Source of the DNA: Lachnoclostridium sp. MSJ-17
GTDB lineage: Bacteria; Bacillota; Clostridia; Oscillospirales; Acutalibacteraceae
Assembly: GCF_018918205.1 (NCBI RefSeq)
Contig: NZ_JAHLQB010000122.1
Coordinates: 1 to 33,763 of the forward strand
Length of the DNA: 33,763 bases
Direction: 5' to 3'
Below are positions 6,239 to 13,393 of the stretch, piece after piece. The stretch's first letter is position 1. Each line of letters starts with the position of its first letter. A program made the position numbers and the translations under genes. The notes beneath the pieces were generated by a model. The model ran no database searches, had not been told where the DNA came from, and was given only the letters and a program-made list of their open reading frames with translations.

Positions 6239-7963
6239 ATGAAAACCACAAAAACCACAACCACCAACACACTAAACACAAACACAACAAATAATAAAAC
6301 AAATTCAAAAGGAGTGAACAACATGAAAAAAACAAAAAGATTCAAGACCAGATTGATCGCAGGCATTCTTTCCGCAATTACAGTATTTTCAGTAGGCACC
6401 ATGGCTATCGGCTCCGCTTCCGCATTTGCGATCCCGGGAATCGCCGAAACCGTACTGAGCACCACCTTCGGCTACGCTAAGGACGAGGTAATGAAGTTAG
6501 CAGGCCCCGAGCTCTCCAAGATGGGACTTTCTCCTATTTTGAACAAGGTTCTCGGAATCGAAGATGACGGTCCATCCAATCAGGACGTGCTCGACAAGAT
6601 CGACAAGAGCACCGAAGAGATCAAGGCGGAGATCAACAAGGTTCTCGACGAGGTCAAGGAGCTCTCAACCCAGACAGCCAACTACCACACCCTCCAGATG
6701 AACCAGCTCAAAGCCATCAACAGCAACATCGACACCAAAGATTTCAGAGTACAGGCTGACACCGTAGCGGCAGATTTCGCACACGCTCTCAAGCGCATCG
6801 ACGAAAACAAGGCGAACATCACCTGCGACGGCAACGACAAGATCAACAACACCACCTACAAGGCTTACAAGGAAATTTTGTCAGACCCCAAGTGCAACGT
6901 CAGCTCCATGCAGGCAAACTTTGACGAAATGCTCCGCTTCCTCAAGGGTCAGCGCACATCCAACAACAACGAGAACGGCTACCGCCAGCTCACCAACTAT
7001 CTGATGGACAGAGTAGTCGCGGCGGACACCGGCAAGCACAGCTACAAAGAAACTCCCGACTACTACGGCGCAGTTGACAGCATCAACGCTGAGATCCGCG
7101 TGATGGAAGAGCAGGTCCTGATGGATTACGCCATCATCAACGCACTCAACGCCATGCAGTTTAGAGTTAAAGAGTACGAGATCGACAACGGTATCCTCAC
7201 CGTCAACGAGGACGAATCCCCCTACGCAAAGTTTGAAAACACCGCAACCAACCTGCACAACAGCATGGTTGACATCGACAAGATCTTCAAGACCGTACTG
7301 AAAGAAAACGGCTCTATCCCGAGCAAGTATGTTGTCGCCGACCTGTATGTCTTAGACGGCAACAAGACCATCAAGAAGGGCTGCACCTCCTTCATCGACG
7401 CTTGGTCACAGGGCATCGACAGCGGCAAGAACTTCAACATCGTCGTTCTCAAGATGGGTCAGTATGTAAAGGCAGATGCAAAGAAGGGCTTCAAGCTTGA
7501 TAACAATGTAAAGGGCTTGAACAACAAGGGCGGCTTTGAGATTCCCGCAGGCAGAGTTATATACATCGACATGGGTACCAGTGCGCATAACGGCTTTGAC
7601 TGCTCCGCAAAGAGTGATATGGATCTGTTCACCATCAACAACGGCGCCAGCCTCGAACTCGTTCGTGCAAGGGTTTACGGCGACAACCGCAAGATCGTGA
7701 TCCCGGACAACGCGAACAACACCTCTCTGACGACAAAATATGTAGATTTCGACGGTATCTCTATTTACTACAACAAAGCTAATCCCTGCATCTCCATCTC
7801 CAAGAAAGCCAATAACACCAGCCTCGATTTTTGCTGGACTAACTTCAACGGCGAATGCACCAGCCGTATCCAGAACGACGGCAAAAACACCAAAATCTTC
7901 GAATGGTATGTAAAGCGCAGCTGGGAAAAAGAGGTTCGCGGCGACGAGTACTGGGGAACCTGA
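6239..7963 (+). CDS. Large secreted protein B of unknown function (paralogue of protein A)
   Basis: This is a close paralogue of the gene at 3293, same length overall and colinear throughout, including the four Cys contexts and the EYWGT end. It has two possible starts: ATG 6239, and ATG 6323, which opens the signal peptide MKKTKRFKTRLIAGIL...GSASA. The latter has a well placed AAAGGAG and gives 546 aa. The 28 codons between them are Thr/Asn-rich, and the DNA there is free of G for 69 nt (6242-6310). Differences from A concentrate in the first 40 mature residues and the C-terminal beta-rich part. The middle (around residues 100-380) is nearly unchanged, with one block almost identical at DNA level. 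Function unknown; secretion and co-regulation with A are inferred. Confidence 0.85.
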   Translation: MKTTKTTTTNTLNTNTTNNKTNSKGVNNMKKTKRFKTRLIAGILSAITVFSVGTMAIGSASAFAIPGIAETVLSTTFGYAKDEVMKLAGPELSKMGLSPILNKVLGIEDDGPSNQDVLDKIDKSTEEIKAEINKVLDEVKELSTQTANYHTLQMNQLKAINSNIDTKDFRVQADTVAADFAHALKRIDENKANITCDGNDKINNTTYKAYKEILSDPKCNVSSMQANFDEMLRFLKGQRTSNNNENGYRQLTNYLMDRVVAADTGKHSYKETPDYYGAVDSINAEIRVMEEQVLMDYAIINALNAMQFRVKEYEIDNGILTVNEDESPYAKFENTATNLHNSMVDIDKIFKTVLKENGSIPSKYVVADLYVLDGNKTIKKGCTSFIDAWSQGIDSGKNFNIVVLKMGQYVKADAKKGFKLDNNVKGLNNKGGFEIPAGRVIYIDMGTSAHNGFDCSAKSDMDLFTINNGASLELVRARVYGDNRKIVIPDNANNTSLTTKYVDFDGISIYYNKANPCISISKKANNTSLDFCWTNFNGECTSRIQNDGKNTKIFEWYVKRSWEKEVRGDEYWGT

Positions 7964-8013
7964 TTATCGGACAAACGATATCCACAATAGAATAAAAACC
8001 AATAATATTAAAA

Positions 8014-8042
8014 ACCGTCCTGCCAATTCTCGGCAGGACGGT
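8014..8042 (+). terminator. Intrinsic hairpin after protein B
   Basis: Perfect 11-bp stem ACCGTCCTGCC (8014-8024) / GGCAGGACGGT (8032-8042), loop AATTCTC. No T run follows directly; the longer hairpin at 8044-8091 comes straight after. Confidence 0.6.
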
Positions 8043-8043
8043 G

Positions 8044-8091
8044 CAGTCTGTCGAAAAAGCCCAGCTTTCGCTGAGCTTTTTCGACAGACTG
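8044..8091. repeat. Long inverted repeat (21-bp arms, 6-nt loop)
   Basis: Arms 8044-8064 and 8071-8091 pair with a single mismatch around loop CTTTCG. Each arm contains GTCTGTCGAAAAAGC. It lies at the junction between the secreted-protein locus and the accessory region. It could be a terminator, a REP-like dispersed element or a miniature element end. Confidence 0.75.
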
Positions 8092-8156
8092 AATCATTAT
8101 AATATAATGATAAAGATAGCTCAATTCAAATATAGTATAAATTTAGAGTGGATAAT

Positions 8157-8504
8157 TCAGAAACGATTTTTTAACATATCAGAAAGATTTAGCAGATCTT
8201 CCTCATCGTCGTATGTGACGATACGGTTTATTCCAAAAATATTTGCAAGATGTATGTATTCTTGATTCCAGTTAGACATACAAGCTACTATATAGGGCTG
8301 TGGAACAATATGCTTTATTATTTCAGTAAGCGTCGTTTCGTTATCATTTGATTGAATTGTTGTTGAAAAATCAACAATTACAATCTGAGGAAACGGATAT
8401 AGTTTTGGACAGCTAAATGAGCTGATTGTTAGATTGTTGTTTTTAATTGATTTTAAGGTATTAATCAGTTTTTTATTTGTTATGTCGAGTAAAAGGGTAT
8501 TCAT
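8157..8504 (-). CDS. Hypothetical 115-aa protein, possibly a degenerate receiver-like fold
   Basis: A leftward AT-rich gene starts at ATG 8504, shortly downstream of the nuclease stop codon (8533). The alternation of beta-like and helical segments (QIVIVDFS, then PYIVACMSNWNQEYI, FGINRIVTYDDEEDLLNLSDMLK) resembles a response-regulator receiver. VIVDFS sits where the phosphorylation strand would be, but the acidic pocket and the conserved Lys are not present. No signal peptide or DNA-binding domain. Its base composition differs clearly from the core genes, fitting the accessory region. Function unknown. Confidence 0.55.
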   Translation of the reverse strand: MNTLLLDITNKKLINTLKSIKNNNLTISSFSCPKLYPFPQIVIVDFSTTIQSNDNETTLTEIIKHIVPQPYIVACMSNWNQEYIHLANIFGINRIVTYDDEEDLLNLSDMLKNRF

Positions 8505-8532
8505 ATATTGTCACACTCCAATTCTTTATTAT

Positions 8533-9522
8533 TTACGGATTGCATTTGCCGCAAGGTGAGTATCCCATGCTGATTACCTCATCGCGGCTTCCCGTGAATA
8601 GTTCCTTATTCTTTTCCTTCATCTTATTAACTGAATCACAGTCAGGGTAGTGAAACTTCTTCGTGTTAGTGTTAAGAACGTAGGTTGTATTCGGTTCTTC
8701 ATTTGAAATTACGGTAATTTCTTCTGATTCGGGTGTAGAAACAACCTCGTTTGTACCGTCGGCATAGTTGATCTTGATTTGTGGTTGCACGTTATAGCAG
8801 AAAACATTGAAGCAAATACCCTCGCCGTCGTCCTCGACAGAATAGCTTTCCATAAGAACGCCAGTTGCAACAAGGTTGTTCCCCTCAAAAACAGGAGTTA
8901 TCCGATACATAACGTGTTGGTTTGTATTTTCAATGTAGTTGCGAACACGGTTTTCAAATGGAAGCATACCCTTTACATTCATATATCGTGTCCCGGTTAT
9001 TAGGTTTTTGGGGTTGGCGTTTTCACCTGATAATTCAAACGCAATCAAATGGCAGCGGTTATAAAGGTATTTGTCCTCAATAATATCGTCGTATCTCACT
9101 GTGTGCCAACCTGTGGGCTTTATCATTCCGATCTCGCCGCGTTCCTCTGTCGGTAGGCTGTCTGTCCCTAAACAAGCGAATGCGACGCCGCAGCGCCCTA
9201 ATGAATCTAATTCGCTGAATTCCTTGAATGTATCCGTAGTTAGCTCGTCTGCTTTGAAAAAAGGCTGATTGTCGTTTATCTCATAATAAGGGTTTCCCGA
9301 ATAACTCGGAATTTCCGATAGATCAAATGGCTGATTGTTTGAAGCGTTGGTTGTTGGCTGAGTTTGCTCGGTGGTGGACAAATTGTCCACTGCGACACTT
9401 GTTGTTGAACTGCTCTGCTCAAAAGCAATAGGTTCCTTGTTGCTGTCGCTGCGACAAAACAAAGCAAGAATGCCGATTATGCAAAGGGCAACAACGATTA
9501 CTTTATTGTTTTGCTTATTCAT
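8533..9522 (-). CDS. Membrane-anchored DNA/RNA non-specific endonuclease with C-terminal Cys/His cluster
   Basis: The product is 329 aa with start ATG 9522 and RBS AGGAG. An N-terminal hydrophobic helix (about residues 7-23) would anchor or export it, followed by a Ser/Thr/Gln-rich linker to residue 65. The nuclease core spans about 75-250. YNRCHLIAF (H158) occupies the place of the DRGH catalytic motif of the beta-beta-alpha-metal nucleases (EndA/NucA type), and NPKNLITGTRYMN supplies the downstream Asn. The last 50 residues hold one His and three Cys (FHYPDC, SPCGKC), like the Ada-type zinc module often fused to secreted nucleases. Likely roles are degradation of extracellular DNA or nutrient scavenging; a role in DNA uptake or element defence is possible but unsupported. 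Its linker DNA contains one of the four 17-bp palindromes. Confidence 0.85.
   Translation of the reverse strand: MNKQNNKVIVVALCIIGILALFCRSDSNKEPIAFEQSSSTTSVAVDNLSTTEQTQPTTNASNNQPFDLSEIPSYSGNPYYEINDNQPFFKADELTTDTFKEFSELDSLGRCGVAFACLGTDSLPTEERGEIGMIKPTGWHTVRYDDIIEDKYLYNRCHLIAFELSGENANPKNLITGTRYMNVKGMLPFENRVRNYIENTNQHVMYRITPVFEGNNLVATGVLMESYSVEDDGEGICFNVFCYNVQPQIKINYADGTNEVVSTPESEEITVISNEEPNTTYVLNTNTKKFHYPDCDSVNKMKEKNKELFTGSRDEVISMGYSPCGKCNP
9374..9390. repeat. 17-bp palindrome, copy 1 (inside the nuclease linker)
   Basis: GTGGACAAATTGTCCAC, perfect 8-bp arms around one central base. It encodes part of the low-complexity linker (VDNLS), where extra sequence would be tolerated. The same palindrome occurs at 10591, 12073 and 12816. 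Confidence 0.9.
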
Positions 9523-9583
9523 AGAATCTCCTGCCTATTGAATATAGGTGGTATACTATTATTATAGCAAAATACTTCTCATT

Positions 9584-9596
9584 TGAATAGTATTCA
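9584..9596. promoter_or_regulatory. Candidate operator between the nuclease and a divergent Xre regulator
   Basis: Perfect palindrome TGAATAGTATTCA in the 143-bp divergent intergenic region. A minus-strand TATAAT (nuclease side) lies just left of it. The neighbouring Xre protein is the natural candidate to bind it. Confidence 0.5.
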
Positions 9597-9665
9597 TTTA
9601 CATCTAAAATGTATTATGCTACTCAATTTAAGGGTAAAATAGTTACAGGATAGAGGTAAATGATT

Positions 9666-9974
9666 ATGGATGCTACTGAAAGAATCAAAGAATTACTCAA
9701 ACAACGCGGTTGGACTGCATACAAACTGTCCAAGCAATCAGGTCTGGCAGAATCAACCGTCAATAATATTTTGAAACGTAACACTGTTCCGTCTGTTACG
9801 ACATTGGAATCCATCTGTGGAGGGTTTGGTATGACAATGGCTCAGTTTTTCGCGGAAGGCGAGCTGATCGAAGTCACACCAGATGTCAGCGAATTGGTAC
9901 GCTATTATTCTGTTCTATCCGTTGAACAGAAAGAGGTTGCAAGAGAACTTCTCAAAAAAATGAATCAGAAATAG
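9666..9974 (+). CDS. Xre-family transcriptional regulator
   Basis: A small DNA-binding protein of 102 aa from ATG 9666, which is 9 bp after AGAGG (the ATG at 9660 is too close). The helix-turn-helix occupies about residues 3-58: ERIKELLKQRGWTAYKLSKQ, then LAESTVNNILKRNTVPSVTTL, typical of Cro/CI-type regulators. The C-terminal 40 residues (VSELVRYYSVLSVEQKEVARELLKKM) form a helix likely used for dimerisation. It is divergent from the nuclease gene and may repress it and itself through the palindrome at 9584. Confidence 0.88.
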   Translation: MDATERIKELLKQRGWTAYKLSKQSGLAESTVNNILKRNTVPSVTTLESICGGFGMTMAQFFAEGELIEVTPDVSELVRYYSVLSVEQKEVARELLKKMNQK

Positions 9975-9978
9975 CCCG

Positions 9979-10012
9979 AAACCGTGATGTGAAAGCATTG
10001 CGGTTTATTTTT
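9979..10012 (+). terminator. Intrinsic terminator of the first Xre gene
   Basis: AAACCG (9979-9984) pairs with CGGTTT (10001-10006), with an inner ATG/CAT pairing, followed by ATTTTTC. Confidence 0.65.
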
Positions 10013-10124
10013 CTTCACTAATACCATTATATATCGTAACGCCGATAAATTCAATATTACACGATTAAATATTTTCGTTTTGGAGATTATAATTGAATTA
10101 TCCCACGATGAAAGGAGCGTTACG

Positions 10125-10451
10125 ATGGCTGAAAAAGACTTTAGCGCGATTGCTATCGGCAAGAGAATAACCGAGTGCAGGAAAATGTTAGGTTTAACGC
10201 AGGAAGAATTGGCAGAAAAAGGAGATATGACGACTCAGTTTGTGTCTTATGCAGAATCCGGAAAGCGTGTGATTCGTTCCGAGAATCTTTTGAAGCTGTC
10301 AAAAGCGTTAGAAGTGAGTGCAGATTTCCTTCTCACAGGAGAAATCGTTGACAAAGATATGTTTATCATGTCTGAAAAGCTGTCAAAGTTATCTTCCAAG
10401 CAATTCAAGTTTATCGAATCTATCGTTGACAAGTGCAATGAATTGTTTTGA
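10125..10451 (+). CDS. Xre-family transcriptional regulator (second)
   Basis: The product is 108 aa. ATG 10125 has AAAGGAG 7 bp upstream; the longer frame from 10080 lacks a site. The HTH covers about residues 10-65 (IGKRITECRKMLGLTQEELA, MTTQFVSYAESGKRVIRSENLLKLSKAL, EVSADFLLTG), the standard SinR/CI-like layout. The tail is a short acidic/basic helix. It resembles phage or conjugative-element repressors. The target is unknown, and no clear palindrome sits at its own promoter. Confidence 0.88.
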   Translation: MAEKDFSAIAIGKRITECRKMLGLTQEELAEKGDMTTQFVSYAESGKRVIRSENLLKLSKALEVSADFLLTGEIVDKDMFIMSEKLSKLSSKQFKFIESIVDKCNELF

Positions 10452-10480
10452 ACAATAAATATAATTCCAAAGTAGAATTA

Positions 10481-10518
10481 AACGCCGTATTGCAGAATTG
10501 CAGCACGGCGTTTTCTTA
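10481..10518 (+). terminator. Intrinsic terminator of the second Xre gene
   Basis: AACGCCGT (10481-10488) with ACGGCGTT (10505-10512), then TTCTT. Confidence 0.75.
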
Positions 10519-10541
10519 TGCATATTTCTGACAAACTTGAA

Positions 10542-10590
10542 AAACGGCAAAGAGGACACACAATCAATCCTCTTTGCCGTTTCTTTTCGA
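10542..10590. terminator. Strong hairpin with 15-bp perfect stem
   Basis: AAACGGCAAAGAGGA (10542-10556) pairs with TCCTCTTTGCCGTTT (10568-10582), followed by CTTTT on the plus strand and by a T tract on the minus strand. It lies between convergent Xre genes, so it probably terminates both. Confidence 0.8.
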
Positions 10591-10607
10591 GTGGACAATT
10601 TGTCCAC
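10591..10607. repeat. 17-bp palindrome, copy 2
   Basis: GTGGACAATTTGTCCAC, flanked by A and T so that the match extends to 19 bp, followed by TTTTATTTTT. Directly behind the stop codon of the leftward Xre gene at 10610. Confidence 0.9.
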
Positions 10608-10609
10608 TT

Positions 10610-10828
10610 TTATTTTTCGTCCTCGTCGGGGACGTATTCTAAAATATCACCGGGCTGAGAATGCGTCAGCCTGCAAATGGTATCTAACGTTGCCCATGAA
10701 ACCATCTGGTTGTTGCGGAGCTTTTGGAGCATATTTTCTATGATTAGCTTTTCTTTTCTGATCGTATAGGTACTGTACCCACTGTCCTTTAGCAACTGAA
10801 TGACATCTACCTTGTATCTGAGCGCCAT
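10610..10828 (-). CDS. Short Xre/Cro-type regulator, probable repressor of the 11039 operon
   Basis: The product is 72 aa. The start chosen is ATG 10828, with AGGAGG 8 bp upstream; ATG 10834 is only 2 bp from that site. The whole protein is one helix-turn-helix of the YozG/Cro-like type: VDVIQLLKDSGYSTYTIRKE, then LRNNQMVSWATLDTICRLTHSQPGDILEYV. It is divergent from the hypothetical gene at 11039. The shared 210-bp region carries five copies of AAGAGTAT (both orientations) overlapping both promoters, so autoregulation plus repression of the rightward operon is a well supported inference. Confidence 0.85.
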   Translation of the reverse strand: MALRYKVDVIQLLKDSGYSTYTIRKEKLIIENMLQKLRNNQMVSWATLDTICRLTHSQPGDILEYVPDEDEK

Positions 10829-10862
10829 AATCATATCCTCCTGTCCTTCTATTTTAATCCTC

Positions 10863-10891
10863 ATTATATCATATCTATACACTAAAAACAA
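10863..10891 (-). promoter_or_regulatory. Promoter of the short Xre gene
   Basis: On the minus strand: TTGTTT (10886-10891), 17-bp spacer, TATAAT (10863-10868). The -35 box overlaps the first AAGAGTAT half-site. Confidence 0.75.
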
Positions 10892-11008
10892 GAGTATGAA
10901 ATAAATTTGTTTATAAATATACTCTTGTTTCTAATGTACAATATACACTAAAAATAAGAGTATATTTGTATAGTATGCGTATTGATATACTCTTAATATA
11001 AGAGTATA
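10890..11008. promoter_or_regulatory. Operator array of five AAGAGTAT half-sites
   Basis: Half-sites are at 10890-10897 (+), 10919-10926 (-), 10956-10963 (+), 10987-10994 (-) and 11000-11007 (+). The last two make a perfect dyad with 10-bp arms (10986-10995 / 10999-11008) and a 3-bp centre. The array covers both divergent promoters. Confidence 0.8.
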
Positions 11009-11010
11009 AT
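10982..11010 (+). promoter_or_regulatory. Promoter of the 11039 operon, buried in the operator dyad
   Basis: TTGATA (10982-10987), 17-bp spacer, TATAAT (11005-11010). The palindromic operator spans from -35 to -10, a classical repression layout. Confidence 0.82.
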
Positions 11011-11038
11011 GTAAATAATGAAAGAGGAGGTTGTCACT

Positions 11039-11347
11039 ATGCCTAAACAGTTAATGTATGTAAACCACGAAACGAATGAGGTGATGACGGGGAGAGAAGC
11101 AAGAAAGCGATACAGAAAACGTTATGCTGCCGATCCAAAGCTCAAATACTTTGACGTAAGCTATTACGCTCAAGACGACGTTTCCACGGAGACGATTCAG
11201 GGGATAGCCTGTCAGAGAAAAGGAAAGGTCTATACCTTTACTGTTCCCGGTTGGGACGAATGCAGCATTTACGGGTTAAGGGATACCAAGCGCGTCATTC
11301 ACGGTCGCCTTGACCCTGCTGTCAGAAATACATTGGGTATTGATTAA
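11039..11347 (+). CDS. Hypothetical 102-aa protein of the accessory region
   Basis: ATG 11039 lies 8 bp after AGAGGAGG; the upstream ATG at 11018 precedes that site and is rejected. The protein begins MPKQLMYVNHETNEVMTGRE, has a very basic segment (ARKRYRKRYAADPK), then a Tyr-rich, probably beta-rich middle (YFDVSYYAQDD) and ends GRLDPAVRNTLGID. No family is recognised and there is no signal peptide. It is the first gene after the Xre-controlled promoter, and the two following orphan genes are in the same direction, so it probably heads that operon. Confidence 0.7.
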   Translation: MPKQLMYVNHETNEVMTGREARKRYRKRYAADPKLKYFDVSYYAQDDVSTETIQGIACQRKGKVYTFTVPGWDECSIYGLRDTKRVIHGRLDPAVRNTLGID

Positions 11348-11395
11348 CTGAGAAAAGGCTGTGCTATCGGCAGGACGGGCAGAAAGGATATGATT

Positions 11396-12043
11396 ATGGA
11401 ATTCACAAGCATTCCGCTCAAAGGCACCGAATATCTTTATACCTACCACAACAGTCAGCAGATTTCCGGTCAGACAGGCTTGGTCGGCTATCTCAGAGCC
11501 GACTTTGGCTCAAGCGACTACGGGTTCTTCAATACTTGGAACGAGTTTCGAGCCGACTACAACACGGACGAGTTCAAGGCTGAGTTCTATGCGGTGATTG
11601 ATTATTTCCGCGAAAAGGGCAGATTTCTCCACAAGCGGCGCGATATGGAGAACTTCTGTTATGAGGTGAGCAATACTTTCGAGTATTCCAACGGCAGGGA
11701 GTACGGCGTGAGGGTGGATACCGAGCATTACGCCTTCCTGATGCGCCTGAATCCGTATAAAGGCGAGTATAACCTGTATTGCTATTGCTACAGAAAAGAT
11801 TGGTTAGACAGCCATCTGGAGCGCGCTAAGAAGGGTATCCGCTTCATAGATTCCGGTTATAATGACCTGTTCATTCTTCCTGACGGTGGCACCATTCAAA
11901 TTAGCTATCTGAATGATAAGCCGGAGCAGCGTGTTTGCCGATATATTGACCCGTATCACGTCGAAATCGGCAACAATCTCTATCATATCTGCGAATTTGC
12001 GGAAAGAATGGAAAATATCGGGGCTACATACAAGCCCGTATAA
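11396..12043 (+). CDS. Hypothetical 215-aa protein, conjugative-element cargo type
   Basis: The start is ATG 11396, 8 bp after AAAGG; the ATG at 11390 is too close. The C-terminal part (LPDGGTIQISYLND, CRYIDPYHVEIGN, YHICEFAERME) resembles the conserved end of proteins I associate with integrative and conjugative elements of gut Clostridia (polyvalent-protein-associated or antirestriction-like cargo). I cannot give a named function. The N-terminal part is acidic and aromatic, without membrane segments. It lies 50 bp behind the 102-aa gene and ends in a long hairpin that contains palindrome copy 3. Confidence 0.65.
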   Translation: MEFTSIPLKGTEYLYTYHNSQQISGQTGLVGYLRADFGSSDYGFFNTWNEFRADYNTDEFKAEFYAVIDYFREKGRFLHKRRDMENFCYEVSNTFEYSNGREYGVRVDTEHYAFLMRLNPYKGEYNLYCYCYRKDWLDSHLERAKKGIRFIDSGYNDLFILPDGGTIQISYLNDKPEQRVCRYIDPYHVEIGNNLYHICEFAERMENIGATYKPV

Positions 12044-12053
12044 GAAGTTTGAA

Positions 12054-12110
12054 TCTTCTGTCGGGGAGTTAAGTGGACAATTTGTCCACTTGCTCCCGCG
12101 ACAGAGAAGA
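12054..12110 (+). terminator. 57-nt inverted repeat containing palindrome copy 3
   Basis: TCTTCTGTCG...GGGAG and CTCCC...GACAGAGAAGA pair around the AAGTGGACAA/TTGTCCACTT core with small bulges. It ends 3 bp before the ribosome site (AAAGGAG) of the next gene, so it could act as an attenuator as well as a boundary. Confidence 0.6.
12073..12089. repeat. 17-bp palindrome, copy 3
   Basis: GTGGACAATTTGTCCAC at the tip of the 12054-12110 hairpin; flanks AA/TT extend the symmetry. Confidence 0.9.
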
Positions 12111-12127
12111 TGAAAGGAGCATATATA

Positions 12128-12799
12128 ATGGACAATAATCATTTTCACCCGATTGCCGGACAGATCTATCAAAATCATAACGGCATAAAGTATTTGTGTT
12201 TGGAAAGCGAGGGTTTCAGCAACGTCGGTCTGTTCATCAGCGTGTCAAGCGGCTATGTTCTGCTGGCTCATGGCTGTAAACGGAATGATGACAGCACAAT
12301 CTATTGGAATTGCTCGGAAGATAAGGGGTTCCATGATGTGCATAAGTTCTCAGAACTTTATGGATATGATTCGACCGGCAAGAGTATCGTTCCGCAAGAT
12401 GATGATACACCGTCTACATGGGCAGAAGTCATAAAGATTGAGTTTGAAGGAGTACGCGCTGAGTTGGAAAGTTTGTTGTACTATGATACGAAACAAAGAT
12501 GTTTCATTGAAAATATTAACCCAATAACTTTCGACCAAATTATGGAATCTGCGGAAATGGATGCGTTTGAGCAATACACCGAGGACGAAAGGTTCCCTGA
12601 ATGGAATGAAGAAGCAGAGTATTTGTTTCGGACAGAGTACCTAAACAAAATCAAGTCACTGGCAGAAGAGTGGGAAGCGGGTATAATGCACCACGCAAAA
12701 CTCGTTGACGAATACGAAAAAGGAAGTCATGCATTTGGTGATGAAACCGCAACGGAATATTTCACAGACTATTTCAACCGCTTTTGGGGCAGAGGATAG
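12128..12799 (+). CDS. Hypothetical 223-aa acidic protein of the accessory region
   Basis: ATG 12128 follows AAAGGAGCATATATA. The N-terminal 60 residues (HPIAGQIYQNHNGIKYLCLE, FISVSSGYVLLAHGC) look like a small beta-rich module of the kind found in orphan conjugative-element genes. The rest is acidic and helical (EYTEDERFPEWNEEAEYLF, KSLAEEWEAGIMHHAKLVDEYEKG). No catalytic motif, signal peptide or membrane helix. It is the third gene of the presumed Xre-regulated set and is followed by palindrome copy 4. Confidence 0.65.
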   Translation: MDNNHFHPIAGQIYQNHNGIKYLCLESEGFSNVGLFISVSSGYVLLAHGCKRNDDSTIYWNCSEDKGFHDVHKFSELYGYDSTGKSIVPQDDDTPSTWAEVIKIEFEGVRAELESLLYYDTKQRCFIENINPITFDQIMESAEMDAFEQYTEDERFPEWNEEAEYLFRTEYLNKIKSLAEEWEAGIMHHAKLVDEYEKGSHAFGDETATEYFTDYFNRFWGRG

Positions 12800-12815
12800 G
12801 CGCGAAAAAGGGACA

Positions 12816-12832
12816 GTGGACAATTTGTCCAC
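12816..12832. repeat. 17-bp palindrome, copy 4
   Basis: GTGGACAATTTGTCCAC within a larger GGGACA...CATCCC symmetry, 17 bp after the stop of the 223-aa gene. Confidence 0.9.
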
Positions 12833-13393
12833 CATCCCGGCAAGATTCTTTCTTCTGTTGGAAATTGTAATCGGATTGTAATTATATTCGACATAATTCG
12901 ATTGACAATTATCGGCAACCAATATATAATTAGGTTTGGTATGGTTTATGTAAAAGAAAAGACAGCCCACGTCTACCAAACTAAGCTGTCATTTCCAACT
13001 TATTAAACTGTGCCATAAAACTGAATAGGATCACTGTATCTGGTACTCAACCGTCAAATAAGAGTTACGCGATGACCTCTGACTTTTAAGCCAGTCCTGT
13101 TACCAGCAGGAAAGCGACCAACACACAGTTGTTATTCTCGGGGAATAACCTTTTGTACGGAGTAAGAGCCTGATCCACTCTGCAAGATTGGAAATCTGTG
13201 TGAACTTCCGTTCTTGTTTAGTAACTACATCGGCAACTCACTCTCATGTTGGGAAACATCAAGAGGATAGTGCGTGTAACACCGTTTACATGACGTTGTT
13301 GAATGGGGTAAAGATACGACTAACCCATAATCCAATGATAATTGGATTGGCTAAAGCAGTTATTGAGCCAATGAACTGCTTTAACCTTTCCTT
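12833..13393. other. 560-bp gene-free, hairpin-rich stretch next to tRNA-Arg
   Basis: No frame here has a ribosome site or recognisable protein. The sequence holds a series of stems: GTTTGGTA/TACCAAAC (12934-12941 and 12974-12981), GACAGC/GCTGTC (12961-12966 and 12985-12990), CTGACT/AGCCAG near 13079-13094, CCTG/CAGG (13096-13110), GTTATTC/GAATAAC (13131-13149), AATCCAAT/ATTGGATT (13329-13348) and TAAAGCAGT/ACTGCTTTA (13352-13383). It may be a structured RNA or the scarred end of an integrated element. I cannot assign a family. Confidence 0.5.

Noticed and set aside
8100-13393. Complete integrative conjugative element or prophage
   Set aside because: No integrase, relaxase, coupling protein or structural gene in the window, and no direct repeat of the tRNA-Arg end was found. 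Only cargo-like genes and regulators support island status.
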